From NCBI GenBank assembly GCA_963666875.2, contig CAXXPU010000002.1, forward strand, positions 1 through 64,000: a stretch of DNA of 64,000 bases. Reading direction: 5' to 3'. Shown here one piece after another: positions 33,939 through 42,340 of the stretch (positions within the stretch are counted from its first letter, which is position 1; each line of letters begins with the position of its first letter). The translations under genes and the position numbers were made by a program. Source of the DNA: G963662655 sp963666875 (GTDB lineage Bacteria > Cloacimonadota > Cloacimonadia > Cloacimonadales > JAIOQZ01). The notes under the pieces are model-generated. The model did no database searches, was not told the origin of the DNA, and worked only from the letters and a program-made list of their open reading frames with translations.

Positions 33939-36900
33939 CTACTTCAGTAGCAATGCCTTCCGCACCCGATCGATTTGATCTGTCCGCATCCTGATGAAAT
34001 AAACACCGCTTGAAACCTTCTGATCAAACCGGTCGGTGCCCTGCCATGTGGCTTGATGCGAACCGGCTGAAAGGACATCGTCCAGCAGCCTTGTCACGCG
34101 CTGACCCTTGATGTTGTAGATATCGACGGTCACGTGTCCCTCGGCGGCGAGCGAGAAGCGGATGTTCGTCTCGGGATTGAACGGATTCGGGTAGTTACCG
34201 ATCAGGCGATCCATAGCGGGAATCTCTTCCGCTGGGCTGTCCAGACCGATCGCGGTGACGTGATCTCCAGCTCCGAAAGCGGGTTCGGCGGTGTATATAA
34301 CGGAGTTTCCCGAGCCATCTACGGCTTCGATGCGCAGATCGACAAGGCAGGAATCGCTGGTTACAATCTCGCTGATATCGGCTGAAAACAACCTGCCACT
34401 CACCCAGTAGTCGATTTGATCGATCTCATCGACAAATTGGGACGGGAAATCGATCCATTCGTCTGCGCCATGGTGTCTCAGTGAAAGCGTTACGTTTTGA
34501 TCCGGAACCGGATCGTAGTAATATCCTTCAACACCGTATTCCGAATCGGTCAATGCGAATCGCAGGAAGACAGTCTCCCCTGCACTGATCGAACCCAGCG
34601 GCGTGCCGTCGTCGTCGGTGAAAAACAAACGATTCAACACGGGCGGGGATTTTTGCGTCTGACCTGAATCGAATCCGTATAGAATCTGCGTGTGACCTTG
34701 CTCGCCATCAAATGCATAGTCGCTGAAATTCATCTCCAGTTCGTATGAACCCACCGAAGGCGCATCCACATTGTCGTCGCCGATCATTCCCGTGGAAATC
34801 TCGTTTCCGCTTTGATCGCGCAACGTGAACGGTAGGTGGCTATCTCTGTAGTTGTAGCTCATTCCCACCGCGTCATCGATGTAGTAGTCGATATCGATTT
34901 CGTTTTCCATGACGCAGGTAGGGATATTGATCAGAAAGGGATAATGCCCGGTATATAAAGTCTCTCCGATGGGAAATCCCGGTTCGAGCTCGGATGGGAA
35001 TCCGTTGCTGCAAAACGCGATGCGATCATCCTGTAGGCGGAGTGAAGGTGGCGATGCAAACGCATATTCGCCGTCCTCCAACCAGCGGAAGAAGAAACTG
35101 AGCGTGCTACCTCGTTCACCGGAGTAGTCTCCCTGCATGAAGATGTGGGAATCCCACGTACCACTGTCATCGTAGTAAGTGTCTTGAAACGACACACCAT
35201 AATAGTAGCCGGAACCAAGCGAAGACCAGGCAACCGGCATCGGATTGACCTGGAAATGATCCCAACCGAAGTATGACATCTCCATCGGCGATTCGACGAA
35301 TCCGTTCGGATCGTTTTCGATCGTGATATCCTGATCGATTCCGTAGATGGTATCGAACATCATCACGTGGAAGTTTCCCTGCTCGTCCCAGTGGGAAGAC
35401 CCCACTGCAATCTGCACGTCTTCGGGTATATCCATGATCTCGAACTGGTGGATGTCGAAGTTGAGGAAGCCGAAACTGCGGTTGTCGGGAAAGAATATGT
35501 TCATGTAGTAGAAATGTTGCCCGTCATCCTCGAAGAGGTTTCCCGACGATGTGTAGCTATTGACGGTAAAGCTGTTGAAGTCAGGTTCATCGCTTATATC
35601 GATATAGCTGAAGCTGCCATCGAGGAAGAGGTCCGGTACGCACAGGAACTGGTCCACTTCGTCCCTGGTGCGGAAAAACAATGTATAGTCATTGCCTGCG
35701 ATGGTTTGCAATTCGTATGTGTAGGGGTCCAACTCGGTGAAATCATTGCTCCGGTAGTAGTTATCGTCGTTGAAGAGGAAGAATGCGCCCACCTGCCTGT
35801 AGAGATGAATTCGCGTGGTGGTTATCTTGGTAATTGTCCAGGGCAGCTTCCATTCGCGGTCGTCGCTACTTGCTGTCACCCACTCGGTGAAGACATCCAT
35901 CTCGTCGATGCCCAGCAGGTCGTTGTCCACCTCGAGCTGAACGATAATCTCTTGCGATTCATTCGGCGATAACGTGAGATTTGAGGGTATGAATTCGAGT
36001 GTGATCGCATCGACCGGAGACTCCGCCGAAAAACTCAGAATCCTTGTCTCGTCGCTTACGTTGGTAATCTGAAGCGTTTTACTGAACGCTGCCACAGATC
36101 TATCTCCACCAGCGATAGAGGTGGTATCGGGACCGAAATTGAGGATCGCCGGTTCGAAGAGGATTTTCGGATCGACAGCCGCCAGCGCATCGATTCTACC
36201 GCCGCCCTGCTGCATGATGTCACAGCCGATATCGACGGCGTTATTGACCATCGCGGAGCGGATTTGCTCCGGTCTCCAGTCCGGATGAAGCTGCTTGATC
36301 AGCGCACTTACGCCCGAGACGTGCGGGGCTGCCATGGATGTACCGCTTTTGACCTGAGTTCCTCCACCGAGCACGGATGATGTGATTTCATAGCCCGGAG
36401 CGCAGAGTTCCGGCTTGACCGCGTAGTTGACAGGATTGGGACCTTCGGAGCTGAAACTGGCAAGCTCGTCTTCCAGTGTCGTCGCTCCGACCGCGATCGC
36501 ACCGACGGCGCAGGCAGGTGATTTTATCGTCATGAAATTTCCACTGTTTCCTGCCGACACGCAGAACGTCACCCCGAGATCGCTTGCGTTATCGAGCGCG
36601 ATGCTGACCGCGTCGTACGGATTGCCGCCTGAAGAGCCGAGACTGGCGTTCACGATATCGACATGGTCGGACGGATCGTCGTCGCCATTCGGATCGACAC
36701 AGAACTCGATACCGGCGAGAACGGTTGACGATGATCCGTTACCCGACTGGTTCAGGACACGCACCGCCATGAGCGACGCGTCCGGCGCTACGCCGACGAG
36801 GTCGTCCGATTGCGCGGCAATGATCCCCGCCACGTGCGTCCCGTGGTCGTTCTCGTCCATCGGGTCGTCGTCGGAATCGACGACATCGCAACCGCCGATG

Positions 36901-37496
36901 ACTTTGTAGCCCGGTCCGTATCCCCCGCCAAGTACGGGGTGCATGTAATCGATACCCGAGTCCAGAACCGCCACCACAACGCCTTCGCCCGTCGCACCGT
37001 AATCCTCCCAGACCCGGTCCGCTCCAATGAAGGGAACGCTTTGCATGATGGTTCCTTTATACACCAGATTGCGGTGCAGTCTCTTCACGTATGGAAGCCG
37101 TTCAATCCGGTTCATCATGGCGTGCGGCGCGGTGACTTCGATACCGAAGAACAGCTTGTAGAAACTCCTGCCCGTTTCAGCGTCTGGAAATCCCCGGTAA
37201 CGGGACTGCAATGAGACCGTGATATCGTTCAGGTCGTTCCGGAAGCCATTGAAAATCTGTTGGTAAAACGCCTTCGTGCGCTGTTCGGAACTGGCGAAGA
37301 GCGGCTCTTCCTCGAATTCGACGATGAAGGTGTCGATCATTGCGATATCGACGATTTGGTAGTCGAAATCATCCGCGCTTTCGGAGAATTCGATTCGCTG
37401 TGTCGGCGTCAATTGCTCAATTATCGGTTGTTGCGGCAGACTGCAAAGGGCGGAAAACAGGTACAGCGTCAGAATGGTCAGCAGGGTGCGATTCAA
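33939..37496 (-). CDS. Secreted subtilisin-like S8 protease with FlgD-like C-terminal sorting domain
   Basis: A 1185-residue exported serine protease. The start is a TTG at 37496, chosen because GGAGG lies six bases upstream and the following residues form a signal peptide (LLTILTLYLFSALC). An I9-like propeptide spans about 50-140. The S8 triad is D179 (VAVLDSGIDYMHP), H218 (ENDHGTHVAG) and S387 (SGTSMAAPHVSG), with N317 in SAGNSG as oxyanion residue. A long beta-rich C-terminal region follows. The end carries GNYPNPFNPETNIRFSL and a FlgD-like fold finishing KALLLK, as in the C25 protease. It is probably secreted by a type IX-like route for extracellular proteolysis. Confidence 0.92.
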   Translation of the reverse strand: MNRTLLTILTLYLFSALCSLPQQPIIEQLTPTQRIEFSESADDFDYQIVDIAMIDTFIVEFEEEPLFASSEQRTKAFYQQIFNGFRNDLNDITVSLQSRYRGFPDAETGRSFYKLFFGIEVTAPHAMMNRIERLPYVKRLHRNLVYKGTIMQSVPFIGADRVWEDYGATGEGVVVAVLDSGIDYMHPVLGGGYGPGYKVIGGCDVVDSDDDPMDENDHGTHVAGIIAAQSDDLVGVAPDASLMAVRVLNQSGNGSSSTVLAGIEFCVDPNGDDDPSDHVDIVNASLGSSGGNPYDAVSIALDNASDLGVTFCVSAGNSGNFMTIKSPACAVGAIAVGATTLEDELASFSSEGPNPVNYAVKPELCAPGYEITSSVLGGGTQVKSGTSMAAPHVSGVSALIKQLHPDWRPEQIRSAMVNNAVDIGCDIMQQGGGRIDALAAVDPKILFEPAILNFGPDTTSIAGGDRSVAAFSKTLQITNVSDETRILSFSAESPVDAITLEFIPSNLTLSPNESQEIIVQLEVDNDLLGIDEMDVFTEWVTASSDDREWKLPWTITKITTTRIHLYRQVGAFFLFNDDNYYRSNDFTELDPYTYELQTIAGNDYTLFFRTRDEVDQFLCVPDLFLDGSFSYIDISDEPDFNSFTVNSYTSSGNLFEDDGQHFYYMNIFFPDNRSFGFLNFDIHQFEIMDIPEDVQIAVGSSHWDEQGNFHVMMFDTIYGIDQDITIENDPNGFVESPMEMSYFGWDHFQVNPMPVAWSSLGSGYYYGVSFQDTYYDDSGTWDSHIFMQGDYSGERGSTLSFFFRWLEDGEYAFASPPSLRLQDDRIAFCSNGFPSELEPGFPIGETLYTGHYPFLINIPTCVMENEIDIDYYIDDAVGMSYNYRDSHLPFTLRDQSGNEISTGMIGDDNVDAPSVGSYELEMNFSDYAFDGEQGHTQILYGFDSGQTQKSPPVLNRLFFTDDDGTPLGSISAGETVFLRFALTDSEYGVEGYYYDPVPDQNVTLSLRHHGADEWIDFPSQFVDEIDQIDYWVSGRLFSADISEIVTSDSCLVDLRIEAVDGSGNSVIYTAEPAFGAGDHVTAIGLDSPAEEIPAMDRLIGNYPNPFNPETNIRFSLAAEGHVTVDIYNIKGQRVTRLLDDVLSAGSHQATWQGTDRFDQKVSSGVYFIRMRTDQIDRVRKALLLK

Positions 37497-37526
37497 GATG
37501 TCCTCCAATGATAAATCCGGATTCGA

Positions 37527-37952
37527 TTATTCAAGTATTTCTACAGCATATTCTTTTACGCCTGCTCCGATCAGACCGATCTCTTTCGCTGCCGCGTAGG
37601 AGAGGTCGAGGTCTCTGCCTTTAACGTGCGGACCGCGGTCGTTGACTCTTACGATCACGGATTTGCCCGATTCCTCGTCCGTCACGCGCAGCCTGGTTCC
37701 GAACGGCAGCGACAGATGCGCGCAGGTCATGTCGTACATGTCGAACGTCTCACCGCTGGAGGTCATCCTGCCGTGGAATTTCTTGCCGTAGTACGAGCAG
37801 ACCATGGTCATCTTCTTCCCGGGCGTGGCTTCCAGCTTTTTCTCGGGCTTCAGTGTCTTCACTTTCTTGTGGGTGACGAATTGCGGATTCGCCGAACAAC
37901 CCGTCATGAAAAGGATCAGCGCGATCGACAGGGCAAAAACGATTCTATTCAT
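37527..37952 (-). CDS. rlpA: RlpA-like lipoprotein with double-psi beta-barrel
   Basis: A 141-residue lipoprotein with lipobox FMTGC. The DPBB domain shows MVCSYYGKKFHGRMTSSGE, CAHLSLPFGTRLRV and the catalytic-site block VRVNDRGPHVKGRDLDLS. RlpA proteins bind or cleave denuded peptidoglycan at division sites. No SPOR domain is present, as in many short RlpA forms. It overlaps the end of the response regulator gene by 8 bases and is probably co-transcribed with it. Confidence 0.9.
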   Translation of the reverse strand: MNRIVFALSIALILFMTGCSANPQFVTHKKVKTLKPEKKLEATPGKKMTMVCSYYGKKFHGRMTSSGETFDMYDMTCAHLSLPFGTRLRVTDEESGKSVIVRVNDRGPHVKGRDLDLSYAAAKEIGLIGAGVKEYAVEILE

Positions 37953-38658
37953 CTATGTCCTCGTGGAACACCAGCATCTGTTCGAAATCGGTATAGTCCT
38001 TGAATGTCATGGACGTCGCGAGCTTGAAGCGATCCAAAATATCGACCATGCGCTGTGTCGCTTCCTCGATCTTCTTCATGTAGTGCTCGGTTTTCCGGTC
38101 GGGGTCCTGACACACTCTCTCAAGATGCAGCCTGAAGAGTTCCAGGTTTCCCTTCACGATCATCAGCGGCTGATTCATCTCGTGGTTGGCTGTCACCGCC
38201 ATGGCAAGCGCGGTGTTCTTCTTCTCGATCATCATGTTGCGATCGTAGAGTTCCTTGAGCCTTAGATAGGAGCGAACCCTCATTTTGACGACGTAATCCT
38301 CGACCGGCTTGGTGAGGATGTCGTCCGCGCCGGCGTTGAGCATCCGTTCGCGTTCCTCGTCATTGCTGCGATCGATCGCGGTGATGAAGATCACCGGAAC
38401 GAATCCCTCGCGCGACTTGATCTCGCGGCATGCGATATAGCCGTTCATGATGGGCATGCGAACGTCCAAAAGCACGATATCCGGTCTGAAAACCTCGAAT
38501 TTCCGTACGCCTTCCTGACCGTTCGCGGCTGTCTCGATTTCGTATCGTTCTTCCTCTTCCAGAATCGCCTGCATGTATTGCCGGTTGATCTTGTCGTTCT
38601 CGACAATGAGGATTTTATTGGGCGTCCTGTGGTTCTCTTCGGTTAGCTTGATTTGCAC
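37945..38658 (-). CDS. Response regulator with a HisKA-like helical tail and no ATPase domain
   Basis: A 237-residue protein, GTG start with GAGGA upstream. Residues 14-130 are a receiver domain (VENDK, phospho-acceptor D65 in IVLLDVRMPIMNG, then TKP). Residues about 140-225 are helical and include ANHEMNQPLMIVKGNLELF, which looks like the H-box of a histidine kinase dimerisation domain with H159. There is no N-box or G-box, so it cannot phosphorylate itself by the usual route. It might act as a phosphotransfer or scaffold protein. It lies 21 bases after a STAS-kinase fusion, suggesting a joint signalling module. Confidence 0.8.
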   Translation of the reverse strand: MQIKLTEENHRTPNKILIVENDKINRQYMQAILEEEERYEIETAANGQEGVRKFEVFRPDIVLLDVRMPIMNGYIACREIKSREGFVPVIFITAIDRSNDEERERMLNAGADDILTKPVEDYVVKMRVRSYLRLKELYDRNMMIEKKNTALAMAVTANHEMNQPLMIVKGNLELFRLHLERVCQDPDRKTEHYMKKIEEATQRMVDILDRFKLATSMTFKDYTDFEQMLVFHEDIDE

Positions 38659-38679
38659 GATATCCTCGCATCCGGTCGG

Positions 38680-40845
38680 TTAGAGATATTGATCCAATCC
38701 TGACTCCATAATACGCTGACACATCAGCGCCGCGCTGATCATGGAAAAACGTTTCGCCAGCGCGCCTACATTCACATAACACACAATCGGCAGGGTCCAT
38801 TCGAGTACCGCCAGGATATACGGTACCATATCCGTTTCGAAAATCGTTACCCGGTCGGCATACGAACGCATCAGGCGAATGACCTCCCAGGCCTTGTTCA
38901 GGTCGGGATTCTCGTCGCAGTTATGATAAGGAACCGCATCGCCGAGATTTCGCTGCGTCCATAGCGCCTTCTCGAACTGCACCAGCCTGATAAGGTCTTC
39001 CTCGGTCTCGATGCGATTGAACTCCGTCTTCACGATCGGCTCGAGCCGCGCGAAATCCGATGTCGCGTTCCGTATCTTAGTTTCTGAAAAATCAATTATA
39101 TAGATATTTTCCTTTTCGTCCAGAAGAATATTCTGCATATTCAGATCGCCGTGGATCGGGCACGAATACCACTGAATTTTCGCGTCGTGATCGTAGTGGT
39201 TTGCAAGGAACCAGTAAGGGTTGACCAGTTTCTCATCCAGCTCCGGGACATAAATCTCCTGCTGCGCGATGTCGATACCGAGTTCCTTCTCCGCTGCATC
39301 GAGCAGACCCTTGAACAGCTTCCGCGGATCATGGTCGCGGTAGATGAAAATCTCCTCCCATCTCGGCTGCCCATACCAGGGCTTCAGGATCTTCGTGAAT
39401 ACGCGATCGAGGATCTTCATGCTCATATCGAGATTCCCGCGCCGGAAGATGTCGGTGAACATAGTCAACTGGCTCTCAGGGCCGTTGATCCCGAGGAAAT
39501 TGTAGCGCAGACCCGCCCATTCTTCCTCGTAATGCGCACCCATGATGGTGGTGCTGTTGTTGTGAATGAACGGTTTGACGAATCGCGTACAGCCCTCGAC
39601 CTCGGAGCGTGTCACTTCCGGAGAACCCAGTTTCAGCACGGACGGCAGGAGCTTGCGTCCCAGATGGTCGTACCCGATGACACGGTAGGTCTTCGATGTG
39701 AAGCCGCCGGTCAATCGCTTGAGCACGACGCGGCTGCAATCGCGATAGATACGACGGATGATCACGTCGTTGCGCGGGTCGGCGTCATCCTCCGATTCGT
39801 ATTCGATTGAGAGTCGCTTCTCGCTGGCTTCCCGAACGTCTTTCGGTAGAAACACCCACACGACGGCATGTTGTCCTCTGGTCGAAAGCGGAAGCTCCAC
39901 CATCTCCAGAACGTTGTCCAGTGTCGTGTTTTGCCTGATCGCCGCCTTGATATCCTCGATCGATTCGAGCCGCGTCTCCAGAAGTTTGATGCCGTGTTTC
40001 GGCGGCAAAAGCTTCAGATCATGCAAGTTCTTGTGCAGTTCCCCACTTTCGGCTGATAGAAATCCCATGAAGAGCGTGGTGTCCAGGAATCCGACGTACG
40101 CAATCGTCTCGGCGTGGTCGGTTATATGCCTGATATCGCGCAATAGATCCAACAGCGTCACCGGCTGGTCGATACCGATAAGCATATCCGGATTCCCACT
40201 GACCTCTACCGCTTTCGAGAGCCAGACCTCCGTCTTCTGCGGATCGTTGGTCACCAGGAAATCGGAGGGGAGATCGTCCGGCTTGACGATGAACATCCCG
40301 GGCGTGGCGATGAATATACCGGCATTGAGTTGCGCCTGCTGACGGTTATTGCCCATGGCGCCGGTTCCCATCGCGAAGGTCAGTTCGTCCAGCGTGATTT
40401 TCTCCATCGCGTCCCCGTCCCAGATATCAATGTTCGACCCGGCTCCGGAGAATTTTCTGGCAGAATACGTGCGATCTCCGACCTGCATACTTTCTTCTCT
40501 TCCACAAGTCTTGCAAAGGGCATCCAGCGCTTCATCGACGGAGGGATACATCGGGAAACGACTTGCGAGTCCCGATATCTCCAGCACCTTCAGGCAGGAT
40601 TCATCGACTCCGCACAGGGTGATGCCGCCGCCGTTTGCGTGAAGAACCCGATGGATGGTCAGCAGCGATCGGATTCCGGCGCTGGAGAGGAATTTCACCT
40701 GCGTGAAATCGAGCAGCAAACTTTTGTTGACCGGTGTGAGCGGGGTGATTTCCTCATCGAAAATACCGGCGCCCAGTCCGTCGAAACGACCGATAAGATT
40801 GACGACGAGTGTCTCGCCGACGCGTTGAATGGTGATATTCAGCAT
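38680..40845 (-). CDS. Multidomain signalling protein: STAS, unknown middle domain, kinase-like C-terminus
   Basis: A 721-residue protein. Residues 1-110 are a STAS (anti-sigma antagonist) domain with SAGIRSLLTIHRVLHANGG, the Ser of which is the usual phosphosite. Residues about 130-340 are an unrecognised domain with TFAMGTGAMGNNRQQAQLNA. About 345-690 resemble an aminoglycoside/choline-kinase fold. KTYRVIGYD, LPSVLKLGS and then PIHGDLNMQNILLDEKENIY with IIDFSET give the H-x-D-x4-N loop and the metal-binding Asp of that superfamily, and the organisation resembles TCAD9-type effector proteins. It is followed by the REC-helical protein. Target unknown; the kinase could modify the STAS domain or a small molecule. 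Confidence 0.65.
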   Translation of the reverse strand: MLNITIQRVGETLVVNLIGRFDGLGAGIFDEEITPLTPVNKSLLLDFTQVKFLSSAGIRSLLTIHRVLHANGGGITLCGVDESCLKVLEISGLASRFPMYPSVDEALDALCKTCGREESMQVGDRTYSARKFSGAGSNIDIWDGDAMEKITLDELTFAMGTGAMGNNRQQAQLNAGIFIATPGMFIVKPDDLPSDFLVTNDPQKTEVWLSKAVEVSGNPDMLIGIDQPVTLLDLLRDIRHITDHAETIAYVGFLDTTLFMGFLSAESGELHKNLHDLKLLPPKHGIKLLETRLESIEDIKAAIRQNTTLDNVLEMVELPLSTRGQHAVVWVFLPKDVREASEKRLSIEYESEDDADPRNDVIIRRIYRDCSRVVLKRLTGGFTSKTYRVIGYDHLGRKLLPSVLKLGSPEVTRSEVEGCTRFVKPFIHNNSTTIMGAHYEEEWAGLRYNFLGINGPESQLTMFTDIFRRGNLDMSMKILDRVFTKILKPWYGQPRWEEIFIYRDHDPRKLFKGLLDAAEKELGIDIAQQEIYVPELDEKLVNPYWFLANHYDHDAKIQWYSCPIHGDLNMQNILLDEKENIYIIDFSETKIRNATSDFARLEPIVKTEFNRIETEEDLIRLVQFEKALWTQRNLGDAVPYHNCDENPDLNKAWEVIRLMRSYADRVTIFETDMVPYILAVLEWTLPIVCYVNVGALAKRFSMISAALMCQRIMESGLDQYL

Positions 40846-40965
40846 ATTTACCTGCCTCTTGCATGTGTCGGGTCAATATTCCTGCTTCTATCTGTTGACA
40901 ACGATTGACGGGTTTCGTCATTGTTGCCTCAATACGATCGCGTAATATCGATAAAGGAGCACAGC

Positions 40966-41352
40966 ATGAATCTGTTCGTCAAGCGATTTCTACTGCTCGT
41001 TCTGGGTCTGGTCTCACTCTGGGATGCCTTTACGACACTCTGGGCAATGCACACGATGCTCGACGGGACCGCCGGATACATCCTCGGTGCGCTGCTGGCG
41101 CTTATTACGAGCGTAATCATGCTCCGAACCAGCGTGATCGTTTTCGCCGGAATGGAAGACGTTCAGGGATGTATGATGCTCCTCCTCTGGGCGGGAGCAT
41201 TCCTCTTCGATATGTACACAGCGTATATCGTGAACGAAATCTACCTGATACAGCCCCGTGGCGAGATACACCTGATCGTCGCGCTGGCGACGTTGACGAT
41301 TATCACGACCTTCGCTCCGGCGGCTTATTCCTTTATCAAGAAAGCGATCTGA
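40966..41352 (+). CDS. Small four-helix membrane protein, hypothetical
   Basis: A 128-residue protein with four hydrophobic helices (FLLLVLGLVSLWDAFTTLWA, ILGALLALITSVIML, MMLLLWAGAFLFDMYTAYIV, LIVALATLTIITTFAPAAYS). ATG at 40966 has AAAGGAG at 40953-40959. I do not recognise the family. Its 3' end overlaps the convergent HAD gene by 28 bases. Confidence 0.7.
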   Translation: MNLFVKRFLLLVLGLVSLWDAFTTLWAMHTMLDGTAGYILGALLALITSVIMLRTSVIVFAGMEDVQGCMMLLLWAGAFLFDMYTAYIVNEIYLIQPRGEIHLIVALATLTIITTFAPAAYSFIKKAI

Positions 41353-42338
41353 TCGAAACGCTCGATCACCCGATCAGCCGAATCCAACTCCCCTTCGAGT
41401 CCGAAGCCGTATGCACAGCCGATTGTGTAGCAACCGCATTCCTTCCCGGAATCAATATCTATGTAGCGATCGCCGACCATGACCGTCCGCAGTGGATTGA
41501 AACGCTCTTGCATCTCGCGGATCATGTCGGACTTCGTTTTGCTAGGACGATCGCCCAGGCACAGGATCGCCTTGAAAAATCTCTCCAGACGAAACCGCTC
41601 CACCACCGAATAGAAGTACCCGGCAGGACTGTTGCTGACCAGCGCCATCGTGATGCCGCAGTGGTTCAACAACCCGTTCAGCATCGTCTCCACGCCCGGA
41701 AACAGGTCGCCCTCACCTGACTCGAGAAGCTCCCGGATATTGGCTCGTACCAGATTCCGGAGATCGTCTTCGCGATGGTGGGACGTTTCGGGCAGGAAGT
41801 GTCGATAAACGGATCCCTTGCCGAGTCCGAGCCGAGGGATCAATTCTTCGTAGGATGGAACCGAGCGCTCGATCCCTTCTTCGCGATAGACCTGCTCGAA
41901 CCCGAGCTTCATCGCCTCGTACGTGAATCCGTCCGAGCGAACGAGCGTCCCGTCCATATCGAAGATCAACAGCAACTTCGGGGAATCACAACCACGAAGA
42001 AACGACTCGGCGACGGCGATATCGTGACGCGGATTTTCGACCCCGACCTCGCAAACCATCTTTGATCGGATGTAGTCCTCTATTCCCTCCGGCACGACGT
42101 TGTCGATCAACTCCGGTAGATCATGTTCGCCGCCGATTACGGCGATCGCGGTCTGCGGCATTCGCATCCGGACCAGGATGAAAAAGAGCCGATGCTCGCC
42201 GAATCGATCCGGGTGCAGCAAGATGACACTGCCCGTCGTCAGGTAGTCCTCAATCGTCTTGCGCGATTCGCAGCGAACTACGCTCCAGGGCTGTTCGGTC
42301 GGCGTGTACTTGATATCCCAGGTCAGAATCTGCGCCAT
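41325..42338 (-). CDS. HAD-family hydrolase with a 120-residue N-terminal extension
   Basis: The C-terminal 215 residues are a phosphoglycolate-phosphatase-like HAD enzyme: nucleophile D127 and D129 in LIFDMDGTLVRSD, helical cap, ALVSNSPAG (motif II Ser), a Lys in KTKSD, and VGDRYIDIDSGKECG (motif IV). The first 120 residues (MAQILTWDIKYTP onward) are not part of the HAD fold and I do not recognise them. The substrate is probably a small phosphorylated metabolite. The start codon lies 3 bases past the end of the upstream kinase gene, so they form an operon. Confidence 0.8.
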   Translation of the reverse strand: MAQILTWDIKYTPTEQPWSVVRCESRKTIEDYLTTGSVILLHPDRFGEHRLFFILVRMRMPQTAIAVIGGEHDLPELIDNVVPEGIEDYIRSKMVCEVGVENPRHDIAVAESFLRGCDSPKLLLIFDMDGTLVRSDGFTYEAMKLGFEQVYREEGIERSVPSYEELIPRLGLGKGSVYRHFLPETSHHREDDLRNLVRANIRELLESGEGDLFPGVETMLNGLLNHCGITMALVSNSPAGYFYSVVERFRLERFFKAILCLGDRPSKTKSDMIREMQERFNPLRTVMVGDRYIDIDSGKECGCYTIGCAYGFGLEGELDSADRVIERFDQIAFLIKE

Positions 42339-42340
42339 GA

